The notes below the pieces were generated by a model that had not been told where the DNA came from, did not search any database, and saw only the letters and a list, made by a program, of their open reading frames with translations. A program made the position numbers and the translations under genes. Positions 34,692 through 42,965 of a DNA stretch of 64,000 nucleotides are shown one piece after another. Location: the NCBI GenBank assembly GCA_964400355.1, contig CAYNTO010000012.1:13670-77669 (forward strand), written 5' to 3'. Each line of letters begins with the position of its first letter. Position 1 is the first letter of the stretch. This stretch comes from JACKAL01 sp964400355 (GTDB lineage: Bacteria; Bdellovibrionota; Bdellovibrionia; Bdellovibrionales; JAGQZY01).

Positions 34692-35411
34692 CTAGCGGAT
34701 GGATTTAAAGACGCGATCAGCGCGAAGATCTTCGCCAAAGCACAACACCCCACCTGCGGGCGCGTCTTCCTCGCAGCTCATCCAGATCAGCTGGGCTTTG
34801 CCGAGAATATTCTCCATGGGCAATGTGCCCCATACTCGACTGTCGGAGGAGCGATCGCGATTGTCACCCATCATGAAGACGTGGCCCTCCGGCACAACAA
34901 ACTCCTCTGGCTCGGGCGTGGTTGGCGCATCGGCATACTGCAAAATGTGCGAGCGCTCTCCTAGATTTTCCGAATAAACTTTAAAGCCAGTACTCTCATC
35001 ACTATCTTTTTTCGCGATGTCAGGGTCGAGCGCCGTCAGATCGAGAATTTTCCCATTGATCGAGAGCTTTTCCATCCCGTCCGCCGCGACCATCTGAATG
35101 CGGTCACCAGGCAAGCCAATCACACGCTTCACCATAAAGTAAAAGTCGTCGTCTTTGGCACGAAACACCACCACATCTCCACGTTGAGGTGTGACCGGGC
35201 CCACCAGCCACACTTTTGTAAATGGCACACGCAACCCGTACGAAAATTTGCTCACCAAAATGTAATCTTTAATCAGCAGAGTGGGAATCATGCTTCCCGA
35301 AGGCACCAAAAACGGCTCGGCCAATGCCCAGCGTACTGTACACATCAGCACAATCACAATGATCAGCTCTTTAAATACGTCGAGCCACGTACCCTGCTTA
35401 TTCTTGGCCAC
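34692..35411 (-). CDS. lepB: Signal peptidase I, second tandem copy
   Basis: 239 residues. One N-terminal membrane segment (about residues 15-31) precedes the catalytic domain. The nucleophile Ser40 lies in VPSGSMIPTLL and the general base Lys95 in FMVKRVIGLPGDRI. The conserved box GDNRDRSSDSRVWG is intact near the C-terminus. The gene starts one base after the stop of the first lepB copy and is the last gene of lepA-lepB-lepB. Both copies keep all catalytic residues, so both are probably active leader peptidases, perhaps with different preproteins. Confidence 0.93.
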   Translation of the reverse strand: MAKNKQGTWLDVFKELIIVIVLMCTVRWALAEPFLVPSGSMIPTLLIKDYILVSKFSYGLRVPFTKVWLVGPVTPQRGDVVVFRAKDDDFYFMVKRVIGLPGDRIQMVAADGMEKLSINGKILDLTALDPDIAKKDSDESTGFKVYSENLGERSHILQYADAPTTPEPEEFVVPEGHVFMMGDNRDRSSDSRVWGTLPMENILGKAQLIWMSCEEDAPAGGVLCFGEDLRADRVFKSIR

Positions 35412-35412
35412 T

Positions 35413-36189
35413 CTACTCTACCCAATGCCCAAATCGGCCCCAGCGCAAAGTGGTGGGATCACACAAAAACGGCAGCGCCGTGATGGTTTCTTCGCACGAC
35501 AGCCATACAAACATGGCGCGACCAAGGATGTTGTCCTCCGGCACGAACCCCCAAATGCGCGAATCGCGCGAGCGGTTACGGTTATCGCCAAGAACAAACA
35601 AAGAGTTGGGCGGCACCGTCACCGGTCCGAATGTGGGCTCATTGAGATAGTACCCCTTGCGCAAGAGTACGTCGTGTTCCACATCACCCAGCTTTTCCTT
35701 CCAGTGTTCGTAATCTTTGAGAGTGTCTGTGGGAGCGCCCTCTTGAAAGTCTTTATCGCGCAGCCACTTGTAGTTGCCCGTAGGATTGAGTGTTGCACCC
35801 GCACCATCGGTAGTCGCCTGTGCCGGGGCCACTAATGGCACCTCAGCATCGTTGATAAAAATCTTTCCCTCTTTAAACATAACTGTGTCGCCAGGCAAAC
35901 CGACGACGCGCTTAATGAAGAACGTGCTGGGATCTTCGGGGTACTTAAAGACGATCACTTCACCACGCGTCGGCAGGCGAAAGCGCGTGAGCCACTTTTC
36001 ACTAAATGGAACACGCAAGCCATAAACAAATTTGTTCACAAAAATATGATCGCGAATCAACAAGCTCGGAAGCATACTTCCCGAGGGGATCACATAGGCC
36101 TCCATGAACGCCCAACGGATCGTCAAGGCGAGCAAAATCGCCAACACATAAGAACCAATACCCTCTGTCCAAAATCGTTTCGTAAACAC
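35413..36189 (-). CDS. lepB: Signal peptidase I, first tandem copy
   Basis: 258 residues. A membrane segment (about residues 12-27) precedes the catalytic Ser38 in IPSGSMLPSLL and Lys93 in FFIKRVVGLPGDTV; the box GDNRNRSRDSRIWG follows. It is clearly a paralogue of the next gene, with matching elements throughout (for example NKFVYGLRVPF here against SKFSYGLRVPF there), plus a longer insert around residues 120-165. It begins three bases after lepA, the classical lepA-lepB arrangement. Confidence 0.94.
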   Translation of the reverse strand: MFTKRFWTEGIGSYVLAILLALTIRWAFMEAYVIPSGSMLPSLLIRDHIFVNKFVYGLRVPFSEKWLTRFRLPTRGEVIVFKYPEDPSTFFIKRVVGLPGDTVMFKEGKIFINDAEVPLVAPAQATTDGAGATLNPTGNYKWLRDKDFQEGAPTDTLKDYEHWKEKLGDVEHDVLLRKGYYLNEPTFGPVTVPPNSLFVLGDNRNRSRDSRIWGFVPEDNILGRAMFVWLSCEETITALPFLCDPTTLRWGRFGHWVE

Positions 36190-36192
36190 TCT

Positions 36193-37992
36193 TTAATCCT
36201 CCACTTTGAGAATGGCGAGGAACGCTTCTTGCGGCACATCGACGGTGCCGATTTGCTTCATGCGTTTTTTGCCTTCTTTTTGCTTTTCTAAAAGTTTTCT
36301 TTTTCGGCTGATATCGCCGCCGTAACATTTTGCTGTAACATCTTTTCGCATAGCACTGATTGTCTCACGCGCTACCACTTTTACACCTATCGCCGCCTGA
36401 ATGGCGATTTGGAACATCTGTTTGGGAATAAGTTCCTTCATTTTAGCGCACAGCACGCGACCCTTATGAACTGCCTGGCTGCGATGGGTGACCACCGAAA
36501 GTGCATCCACCGGATCACCATTGATGAGAATGTCGAGCTTTACAAGATCGGCCTCTTCGTAATCCATCATCTCATACTCCATGGAGGCGTACCCCTTGGA
36601 GATCGATTTTAGGCGATCATAGAAGTCGATAACCATCTCGTTCATCGGCAGCTTGTACTTGATCATGACCTTTTTCTCAGAGAGATAATCCATACTGATC
36701 TGCGAGCCGCGTTTGGCCTCACACATTTTCATGATAGAGCCAATGTACTCAGACGGCGTATGGAGGGTGATCTTTACGTAGGGCTCCTCGAGGAGCTCGA
36801 TCTTGGTGGGATCGGGCATGTCGGTCGGGTTTTCAATTTCGAGCGATTCACCGGTCGTTAGCTTTATACGATACACCACTGTCGGTGCTGTGGTGATGAG
36901 ATTGAGGTTGAACTCGCGCTCGAGACGCTCTTGCACGATCTCCATGTGGAGTAGACCCAAGAATCCGCAACGAAATCCAAAGCCCAACGCGGCCGACGAT
37001 TCCGTCTCAAAGGTGAGGCTAGAATCGTTTAAGTTTAGTTTTTCCAGAGCTTCTTCCAGATTTTTGAAGTCCGTGGAGTCCACAGGATAAATTCCCGCGA
37101 AGACCATGGGTTTGGTTTTTTGGAAGCCCGGCAAAACTTCTGTCGATGGCTTTTTGGCAGAGGTGATGGTGTCACCCACACTCACATCTTTAATGCTTTT
37201 AATGCCGCAAACGAAAAAGCCCACTTCACCTGCACTCAGCTCGGCCACCTCCAGTGCACTCGGCGTAAAAAAACCGAGCTTGAGCACTTCGTACTTTTGG
37301 CCGTTCGACATGAACTGAATGAAGTCGCCTTTTTTAACTGAGCCGTCGACCACGCGGCATAAAATAACAACACCTTGATAGACGTCGAACCACGAGTCAA
37401 AAACCAGCGCGCGCATGGTGGCGTTGATATCTCCTTTTGGTGGAGGAACCTTTTTAACCACGGCTTCGAGAATTTCTTCGATGCCGATTCGCGCTTTAGC
37501 GGACGCCAGTATCACGTCGGAGCAATCGATGCCGATGCCGTCTTCGATCTGTTGCTTAACGCCTTCGGGGTCAGCTGAGGGAAGATCAATTTTATTTAGA
37601 ACCGGAATGATTTCAAGATTGTTGTCGAGTGCTAGATAAACGTTGGCAAGCGTCTGCGCCTCGACTCCCTGAGCGGCATCCACAACCAGCAGTGCGCCTT
37701 CGCACGCCGCGAGCGAGCGCGAAACTTCATAACTAAAGTCCACGTGTCCGGGAGTATCAATCAGATTGAGTTGGTAAATATTGCCGTCTTTGGCTTTGTA
37801 ACTCAAACGCACGGTTTGCGCTTTTATGGTTATACCGCGCTCGCGCTCAATATCCATGCTGTCGAGAACTTGGGCCTTCATTTCGCGATTGGAAAGTCCA
37901 CCCGTATTGGAGATCAAACCATCAGCAAGCGTGGACTTACCGTGATCGATGTGGGCAATGATTGAGAAGTTGCGAATTCGGTTTTGTTCCAT
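36193..37992 (-). CDS. lepA: Elongation factor 4 (LepA GTPase)
   Basis: 599 residues, the usual size. G1 is IAHIDHGKSTLADGL, the switch contains RERGITIKAQTVRL, G3 is DTPGHVDFSYEVSR, and G4 is NKIDLPSADP. The LepA-specific C-terminal end KCYGGDISRKRKLLEKQKEGKKRMK, split here only for description, is intact. It acts on the ribosome as a back-translocase or biogenesis factor. It heads the lepA-lepB-lepB operon. The upstream gap of 92 bases holds the metK terminator; a promoter is not obvious there. Confidence 0.97.
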   Translation of the reverse strand: MEQNRIRNFSIIAHIDHGKSTLADGLISNTGGLSNREMKAQVLDSMDIERERGITIKAQTVRLSYKAKDGNIYQLNLIDTPGHVDFSYEVSRSLAACEGALLVVDAAQGVEAQTLANVYLALDNNLEIIPVLNKIDLPSADPEGVKQQIEDGIGIDCSDVILASAKARIGIEEILEAVVKKVPPPKGDINATMRALVFDSWFDVYQGVVILCRVVDGSVKKGDFIQFMSNGQKYEVLKLGFFTPSALEVAELSAGEVGFFVCGIKSIKDVSVGDTITSAKKPSTEVLPGFQKTKPMVFAGIYPVDSTDFKNLEEALEKLNLNDSSLTFETESSAALGFGFRCGFLGLLHMEIVQERLEREFNLNLITTAPTVVYRIKLTTGESLEIENPTDMPDPTKIELLEEPYVKITLHTPSEYIGSIMKMCEAKRGSQISMDYLSEKKVMIKYKLPMNEMVIDFYDRLKSISKGYASMEYEMMDYEEADLVKLDILINGDPVDALSVVTHRSQAVHKGRVLCAKMKELIPKQMFQIAIQAAIGVKVVARETISAMRKDVTAKCYGGDISRKRKLLEKQKEGKKRMKQIGTVDVPQEAFLAILKVED

Positions 37993-38026
37993 GATGTTTT
38001 AGAATCTCGTTTCCACTGAAAAAATA

Positions 38027-38052
38027 ATAACCCCAAACAAAGTTGGGGTTAT
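38027..38052 (-). terminator. Rho-independent terminator of metK
   Basis: ATAACCCCAA and TTGGGGTTAT form a perfect ten-base stem with a six-base loop. On the minus strand it is followed by TATTTTTTC. It lies 33 bases after the metK stop and before lepA. Confidence 0.85.
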
Positions 38053-38084
38053 CGTCGCAAAATATACGGTTCTGAAACCCGATT

Positions 38085-39242
38085 TTATTTGGAAAAATAA
38101 TCCTTTAAGGCATCCACTTTGTCGAGCTTTTCCCATGTAAAATCAGCGCCGGTGCGGCCGAAATGACCATAAGCAGCAGTCGCGCGGTACTTCGGTTTCA
38201 TCAAATCGTAGGTTTTAGTGATTTCTGCTGGCTTGAGGCCGAACGTGGCCTTCACTGCAGCAGCGAGTTTTTCTCCGCCCACCTTGCTTGTGCCATAGTC
38301 ATTCACCATAATGCTCATTGGATGAGCAACGCCGATAGCATATGCAAGCTGAACCAAGCATTTTTCTGCAAGGCCCGCAGCAACGATATTCTTCGCCACG
38401 TGACGTGCCGCATAGGCCGCTGAGCGGTCGACCTTTGAAGGATCTTTACCAGAGAAAGCTCCCCCGCCGTGGGCACCGTGACCACCGTAGGTGTCCACAA
38501 TGATCTTACGACCCGTCAAACCACAATCGCCCTGAGGTCCACCGATGACAAAGCGGCCAGTGGGATTGATGTAAAATTTTGTGTTTTTATCGAGAAGTTC
38601 TTTGGGAATCACTTCGGAGATCACTTGATCCATGATGTATTCTTTAATCATGGTCTGCGTGGCATCCTCAGAGTGTTGTGTTGAGATCACGATGGAATCC
38701 ACACGTTTCGCCACACCACCCACATACTCTACCGTAACCTGGCTCTTGGCATCGGGTCTGAAAAAGCTCTTAGGGTCGTTTTTACGTTTTTGCGCAAGAA
38801 GGTGAACGAGCTTGTGAGAAAGATCGATGGTGAGGGGCATATACTCTTTGGTCTCATGATTGGCGTAACCAAACATGATACCCTGGTCGCCAGCACCCTG
38901 CTCTTTAGACGCGTCGGTATCTACACCCATGGCGATATCCGGGCTTTGTTTGTCGAGTGTGCTGATCACGGCGCAGGTTTTGTAATCAAAACCTTTGTCA
39001 CTGGAATCGTAACCGATTTCTTTGATAGTTCTACGGGCGATTTCTGGCACGCTAAACACGGCGTTCGTAGTGATCTCACCGGCAACAACCACCATTCCAG
39101 TAGTGACCAAAGTTTCGCAAGCCACACGGCCTTTGGGATCCTGACGAAGAATTTCGTCCAATACCGCATCGCTAATCTGATCGGCGATTTTATCGGGATG
39201 ACCTTCGGAAACAGATTCACTCGTGAACAAATAATTAAGCAT
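38085..39242 (-). CDS. metK: S-adenosylmethionine synthetase
   Basis: 385 residues. Signature elements: SVSEGHPDKIADQISDAVLD near residue 10, GAGDQGIMFGYANHET near 116, and GGGAFSGKDPSKVDRSAAY near 263. It makes SAM from methionine and ATP. That is of local interest because three radical SAM enzymes are encoded in the same window. The ATG has AAGAAGGGG upstream. It is a single-gene transcript between its own promoter and a strong terminator. Confidence 0.98.
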   Translation of the reverse strand: MLNYLFTSESVSEGHPDKIADQISDAVLDEILRQDPKGRVACETLVTTGMVVVAGEITTNAVFSVPEIARRTIKEIGYDSSDKGFDYKTCAVISTLDKQSPDIAMGVDTDASKEQGAGDQGIMFGYANHETKEYMPLTIDLSHKLVHLLAQKRKNDPKSFFRPDAKSQVTVEYVGGVAKRVDSIVISTQHSEDATQTMIKEYIMDQVISEVIPKELLDKNTKFYINPTGRFVIGGPQGDCGLTGRKIIVDTYGGHGAHGGGAFSGKDPSKVDRSAAYAARHVAKNIVAAGLAEKCLVQLAYAIGVAHPMSIMVNDYGTSKVGGEKLAAAVKATFGLKPAEITKTYDLMKPKYRATAAYGHFGRTGADFTWEKLDKVDALKDYFSK

Positions 39243-39305
39243 AAACCCCTTCTTTGTCTAAAACTGTGCCGCACAGCACGATTTGCCTTTTTACAGTGAA
39301 AGAGA

Positions 39306-39334
39306 GTGTTAACAAATGGGGGGAAAAGGGTCAA
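39306..39334 (-). promoter_or_regulatory. Probable promoter of metK
   Basis: On the minus strand, TTGACC (39329-39334) and TAACAC (39306-39311) have 17-base spacing, with the -10 box 64 bases before the metK ATG. The heptad repeat array ends ten bases upstream of the -35 box. The short leader of about 57 bases leaves no room for a SAM riboswitch. Confidence 0.5.
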
Positions 39335-39343
39335 TCAACATTC

Positions 39344-39378
39344 AGATATCTGATGTCTGATATCCGATATCAGATATC
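39344..39378. repeat. Five-unit tandem heptad repeat (NGATATC) upstream of metK
   Basis: Five contiguous seven-base units read AGATATC, TGATGTC, TGATATC, CGATATC, AGATATC. Each contains the palindrome GATATC except the second, which has one change (GATGTC). Overlapping perfect inverted repeats result, such as TCTGATATC-C-GATATCAGA and TCCGATATC-A-GATATCGGA. The array lies directly upstream of the metK promoter. Arrays of short palindromes are how MetJ operators are built, but the unit differs from the MetJ box AGACGTCT. No regulator gene is visible here. Confidence 0.8.
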
Positions 39379-39397
39379 GGAGTTTAAACATAAAAAA

Positions 39398-39423
39398 AGC
39401 CAGGCGGGGGGGACCACCTGGCT
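39398..39423 (-). terminator. Rho-independent terminator of the 39464-40447 lipoprotein gene
   Basis: AGCCAGG and CCTGGCT form the stem (longer with one mismatch) around a C-rich loop. On the minus strand a run of seven T follows. It lies 40 bases after the stop. Confidence 0.85.
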
Positions 39424-39463
39424 AAAAAGGGATTACATGTGACGTTCAACAACTTTTTAAAAA

Positions 39464-40447
39464 TTAATCTTCGAGAGTGGGGTCTACAGGAACATGCTCT
39501 TCGGGGGCCTGAGGAGCCGTTACTTTGCGGGCATTCAAAATGCCATCGCGTTCCTGAATGAGTTTGTCCTTTTCCGTCGCGAGAGCTTTTGGCTCATCTG
39601 AGGAAATTTTTTGTTCAGCGATCTCTTTAAAACGAGCGTCGATCTGTTGGATACGGGCATCGATCGCTTTGAGACGAGCATCTTGCTGTTCGCGGAGTCT
39701 TTGCAGTGCGAACTCATCGCCCGTTTTTGGACGATTGGCGATCTCTTCCTGACGCAATTTTTCTATTCTGTCAGCTTCGCGTTGTGCGGCGAATTCGTCA
39801 CCAGTCGAGGGACGGGCGGCGATCTCCTGGCAGGTTTCCACAGCCACTTGCGAGCTGTTCACGGCCATAAAGTTTTTGGATTCGGTAGTGAGCGGCTTGT
39901 GCACGCCAGCTTCGTCTTTTTTCATTAATACAGCAACAGCGCCGCTTTGAATTTCACCATTTGCATGTTCTTCGGTTTTTACTTTGCGACGGGCTTCCAT
40001 AATTACGAGCAAATGATCGCACGAGGTGTCTACACATGTGACACGTCCAAAATTGTTGATTTTATTCATTGTGGCCATGTGCTTCGATTCGAGTTGCGCA
40101 TGAGAAACGTGGCCTTCGCAATTTTCAGATTTATCAGTGAGGATAGAGATATCCACTGCTGTTTTATCTCCGCTCACCGCGAGAGTCGCGGAGATGCCCA
40201 AAAGTTCCGATTTTAATATATCGGCGACCGCGGAGGTGCGGCTCGAGCTCAATTGCTCATCCGACAACAATAGTTTTTCTGCTTTCGCCTCAATCGACTC
40301 TTCCGCTGGTGGATTGACCGACTCTGGAGCTGGCATTTCTGTTTTCATCATATTGATTTGAGCTGCTTTATAGCCGCCCTTTTTTCCGCAGGCGGTAACG
40401 GCTGCAGCGCTAAGAACAAACGCGATAACGATTTTTTTTGATGTCAT
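39464..40447 (-). CDS. Lipoprotein with C-terminal coiled coil, unknown function
   Basis: About 327 residues from the ATG at 40447, which has GGAGG six bases upstream; the open frame extends 16 codons further but without such a site. The lipobox is VTAC with Cys20, then GKKGGYK. A central domain contains VTCVDTSCDHLLVIMEARR. That is matched by LRCYDNACNYLFLVIDRTH in the divergent lipoprotein at 40686-41378, so the two are probably paralogues. The C-terminal part has a repeat (RPSTGDEFAAQRE and RPKTGDEFALQRL) and a long charged coiled coil. Function unknown; envelope location likely. Confidence 0.72.
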   Translation of the reverse strand: MTSKKIVIAFVLSAAAVTACGKKGGYKAAQINMMKTEMPAPESVNPPAEESIEAKAEKLLLSDEQLSSSRTSAVADILKSELLGISATLAVSGDKTAVDISILTDKSENCEGHVSHAQLESKHMATMNKINNFGRVTCVDTSCDHLLVIMEARRKVKTEEHANGEIQSGAVAVLMKKDEAGVHKPLTTESKNFMAVNSSQVAVETCQEIAARPSTGDEFAAQREADRIEKLRQEEIANRPKTGDEFALQRLREQQDARLKAIDARIQQIDARFKEIAEQKISSDEPKALATEKDKLIQERDGILNARKVTAPQAPEEHVPVDPTLED

Positions 40448-40638
40448 GTAATCCTCCAGATGGCCGTTGCGCACGACCTGAACGTCAGAAAACACTAGAG
40501 CAAGGACGATACCAATGTTTAGTGCCTGTTCAGCACTACCCGAGGCTTATTCAACGACAATTTAGGGCATTCCCAGAGGCAAAAGGCCTAAAATTGTCCC
40601 CGCCCCTGTGTTTTTTACCCTTCCTGCGACTCTATATA

Positions 40639-40667
40639 TTGGCGCTGGATTTGCTCTTACATATATG
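40639..40667 (+). promoter_or_regulatory. Possible promoter of the 40686-41378 lipoprotein gene
   Basis: TTGGCG (40639-40644) and TATATG (40662-40667) have 17-base spacing, followed by GGAGGG just before the ATG. The rest of the 238-base divergent gap (40448-40685) holds no gene and no other clear signal. Confidence 0.35.
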
Positions 40668-40685
40668 TGATTCGGAGGGAATTAT

Positions 40686-41378
40686 ATGTTGAGATCCTTA
40701 ATATATGTGACAATAGCCACGGTAGCTCTTATGGGTTGCGGTAAAGAACAAGGCGTAAAAGCCCGTATACCGCTCAACACTTATAACGCCCCCGAAGACG
40801 TGATCCAGCAAGGCACTTACAACTTAGGAAAAATCGGCACAACCCAATCCTCCATGAACTCTGTATCTAGCCAAGCTATTCGCAGCTACACATTAGGTGT
40901 GCGAATCACGTCTCTTCCCAATAATAGCGGCGGGGTGAATTTTAAAGTAGAGCATTTCGAAGGCATGGATCAAGATCGCTGCCGAGCCACCACTCAAACT
41001 TTGAGTGTCCCGAACAGCAAACTCACCGAATCCAATAAAGGCAACGGAATCACGCTTCGCTGTTATGATAACGCCTGTAACTATTTGTTCTTAGTTATCG
41101 ATCGCACACACAGTTCACTTCTCGATGCCTCCAACGGATTCGTAGCTGCCTATGTTCCGATGATTATGGGTACTCGCGAATCGGCCGGCGGAAAGCGCAA
41201 CTACACGCCCAGCCAAGCTCGTGATCCTTTCCTGAGTATTAAAACTCCCGTGGCGTGCTCGGTTCCCGATGAAAAAGTGACTTACGAAAACCCTGTGGTG
41301 ATCTCACCCGTAGACACTGGCACCGGTCCCGACTACACCTATTTCCCCGACGACGACAACAACACCTGGATCTACTAA
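40686..41378 (+). CDS. Lipoprotein of unknown function, paralogue of the divergent neighbour
   Basis: 230 residues. The lipobox is LMGC with Cys18, then GKEQGVK. The domain LRCYDNACNYLFLVIDRTH, preceded by a Cys in QDRCRATTQ, lines up with the corresponding part of the lipoprotein at 39464-40447. Four cysteines in that domain (two near CYDNAC, one before, one at PVACSVPDE) could form disulfides. Unlike its neighbour it lacks a coiled coil and ends in an Asp/Tyr-rich tail (DYTYFPDDDNNTWIY). A good ribosome binding site GGAGGG precedes the ATG. Two hairpins follow the stop. Confidence 0.72.
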   Translation: MLRSLIYVTIATVALMGCGKEQGVKARIPLNTYNAPEDVIQQGTYNLGKIGTTQSSMNSVSSQAIRSYTLGVRITSLPNNSGGVNFKVEHFEGMDQDRCRATTQTLSVPNSKLTESNKGNGITLRCYDNACNYLFLVIDRTHSSLLDASNGFVAAYVPMIMGTRESAGGKRNYTPSQARDPFLSIKTPVACSVPDEKVTYENPVVISPVDTGTGPDYTYFPDDDNNTWIY

Positions 41379-41399
41379 AAGGTGCCAGGCACCTTTTAG
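41375..41399. repeat. Perfect 25-base palindrome overlapping a stop codon
   Basis: CTAAAAGGTGCC and GGCACCTTTTAG are perfect 12-base arms around a single A. The left arm includes the stop codon of the preceding gene. Transcribed in either direction it ends in four T, so it may act as a bidirectional terminator. It may also be a copy of a dispersed palindromic repeat. Confidence 0.75.
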
Positions 41400-41421
41400 T
41401 GAAGAATTGCGTCAAAATGGA

Positions 41422-41446
41422 AGCCTGGTTCGTACCGGGCTTTTTT
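41422..41446 (+). terminator. Rho-independent terminator of the 40686-41378 gene
   Basis: AGCCTGG and CCGGGCT pair with one mismatch around a six-base loop and are followed by TTTTTTAATTTTT on the plus strand. Confidence 0.75.
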
Positions 41447-41467
41447 AATTTTTAAGCGGGTGCATTT

Positions 41468-41968
41468 TTAAGAGGGTTTTGCGGGGATTCCGGTGACCGT
41501 GGTTCCAATGGCAACATCTTTCGTGACGACCGAGTTGGCGCCGACGCGCGCATTATCACCTATGTGAATGTCTCCCAAAACTTTTGCGCCAGCACCGACG
41601 AGCACACGATTTCCCAAAGTGGGATGGCGCTTCTTAACGGAGGGATCGATGGAGACTCCACCCAATGTGACACCATGATAAATGCGGCAGTAATCACCGA
41701 TAACAGCCGTTTCGCCAATCACTACGCCTGAGCCGTGATCGATGAACAAACATTTTCCGATACGTGCTCCGGGATGAATTTCGATCAGAGTGCTCGCGCG
41801 CGCGATTTCGCCCAACAGTCGGGCGATAAAATAAAGACCACAATTGTAAAAAAAATGAGCGATACGATGAATAAAAATGGCGCGTGGACCTGGATACAAA
41901 AGCACGACTTCGAGCGAAGACTTCGCGGCCGGGTCATTCTCCCGATAATAGCGAATGAATTCAGTCAT
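41468..41968 (-). CDS. cysE: Serine O-acetyltransferase
   Basis: About 166 residues from the ATG at 41968, which has GGAG six bases upstream; an ATG at 41980 lacks a site. This is the short CysE form (EpsC-like) without the long N-terminal helical domain. Left-handed beta-helix hexapeptides and active-site parts are clear: IEIHPGARIGKCLFIDHGSGVVIGETAVIGD, here spanning about residues 62-92, then YHGVTLGG and KRHPTLGNRVLVGAGAKVLG. It makes O-acetylserine for cysteine synthesis. It overlaps the end of yhaM by eight bases and is the last gene of the purH operon. Confidence 0.92.
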   Translation of the reverse strand: MTEFIRYYRENDPAAKSSLEVVLLYPGPRAIFIHRIAHFFYNCGLYFIARLLGEIARASTLIEIHPGARIGKCLFIDHGSGVVIGETAVIGDYCRIYHGVTLGGVSIDPSVKKRHPTLGNRVLVGAGAKVLGDIHIGDNARVGANSVVTKDVAIGTTVTGIPAKPS

Positions 41969-42944
41969 TAGATTCTCCATCGGAAGTTGTCTGTTCCACA
42001 GGTGATTTGATCAAAAAATGGCGTTCAAAAAGTGTGGAGTATTGAGACCAAGTGCCATCCCCGGTGGGCAAGGTCATGGCGTGAGAGATCGCATCCACCT
42101 TACTATCTAAATCGTCGAGCATCCACAAAACGTACGCTTCCAAAGTCTGCGGCAACTTCGGAGAGCCGTATTCCTGTTTGCCGTGATGGCTCAGAATGAT
42201 GTGCTTGCACAAATCTTTGAGTCCCTCCGGGAAATTAAAAATCTTTTGGCACTTGCGCTCTACCAGCTCCACCGCCATCGCCATATGGCCGATCAGGCGG
42301 CCTTTATCGGTGTAAGCGATGCCGTGATCGTCTATACGTAGCTCCCAAATTTTTCCGATGTCATGAAAGATCGCGCCAAATATCAGAAGCTCCACGTCGA
42401 GTTGCGGGTAGTTGGTCGCGACCAAGCGGCACAGCCGGGTAATGGAAAGTATGTGTTCGAGAAGTCCACCAAGTTTGGCGTGATGTATTGTTTTTGCTGC
42501 AGGAGCCATCAGCAACAATGGTTTGATCGTAGGATCATTGAGCGTGTCGAGGATGAGCTGCTGTAGGGGCTGATTGCGAAAAGTCTCTACAGTTGCGAGG
42601 AGATCGCGGTACATGTCTTCGGGAGCCTGCGAGGCGCTACGCACGTAATCCTTGAGATCCACCGAACCGTCATAGCGCTCCAACTTGTGCACGACAAACT
42701 GCATGCGATTTTGGTACGTCTGTACGTTGCCTTTAACCATGATGATGTCGCCCGCCTGAAAGAGGCCATCGAGAGCATCCACGTTGTCCCAAATTTTAGC
42801 GTCCACATCGCCGGTCGAATCGCTCAGTAAAAAACTCACATAGGGTTTGCCACGTTTGTCTTTTAAAAGAATTTTATTTTTGGCAAGGAACGTGGATGTG
42901 ACGGTTTGCTTGTCCTGAAGCTGAGATATAAAAACTTTTTCCAT
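41961..42944 (-). CDS. yhaM: 3'-5' exoribonuclease YhaM family (OB fold plus HD domain)
   Basis: 327 residues. The N-terminal OB-fold nucleic-acid-binding domain is seen in SFLLSDSTGDVDAKIWDNVD and GDIIMVKGNVQTYQNRMQFVV. The HD domain follows: HHAKLGGLLEHILSITRL with the first His, IFGAIFHDIGKIWEL with the HD pair, GHMAMAVELV and HIILSHHGKQEYGSPKLPQTLEA. This arrangement is that of Bacillus YhaM, which trims RNA from the 3' end. It sits between an exported protein gene and cysE. Confidence 0.9.
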   Translation of the reverse strand: MEKVFISQLQDKQTVTSTFLAKNKILLKDKRGKPYVSFLLSDSTGDVDAKIWDNVDALDGLFQAGDIIMVKGNVQTYQNRMQFVVHKLERYDGSVDLKDYVRSASQAPEDMYRDLLATVETFRNQPLQQLILDTLNDPTIKPLLLMAPAAKTIHHAKLGGLLEHILSITRLCRLVATNYPQLDVELLIFGAIFHDIGKIWELRIDDHGIAYTDKGRLIGHMAMAVELVERKCQKIFNFPEGLKDLCKHIILSHHGKQEYGSPKLPQTLEAYVLWMLDDLDSKVDAISHAMTLPTGDGTWSQYSTLFERHFLIKSPVEQTTSDGESND

Positions 42945-42965
42945 AGTGAATGCCCATTCGGTGTA

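Noticed and set aside
39243..39305. SAM riboswitch before metK
   Set aside because: The leader after the probable promoter is under 65 bases and shows no SAM-aptamer helices.
39344..39378. CRISPR-like array
   Set aside because: Units are seven bases with no spacers and no cas genes occur in the window.
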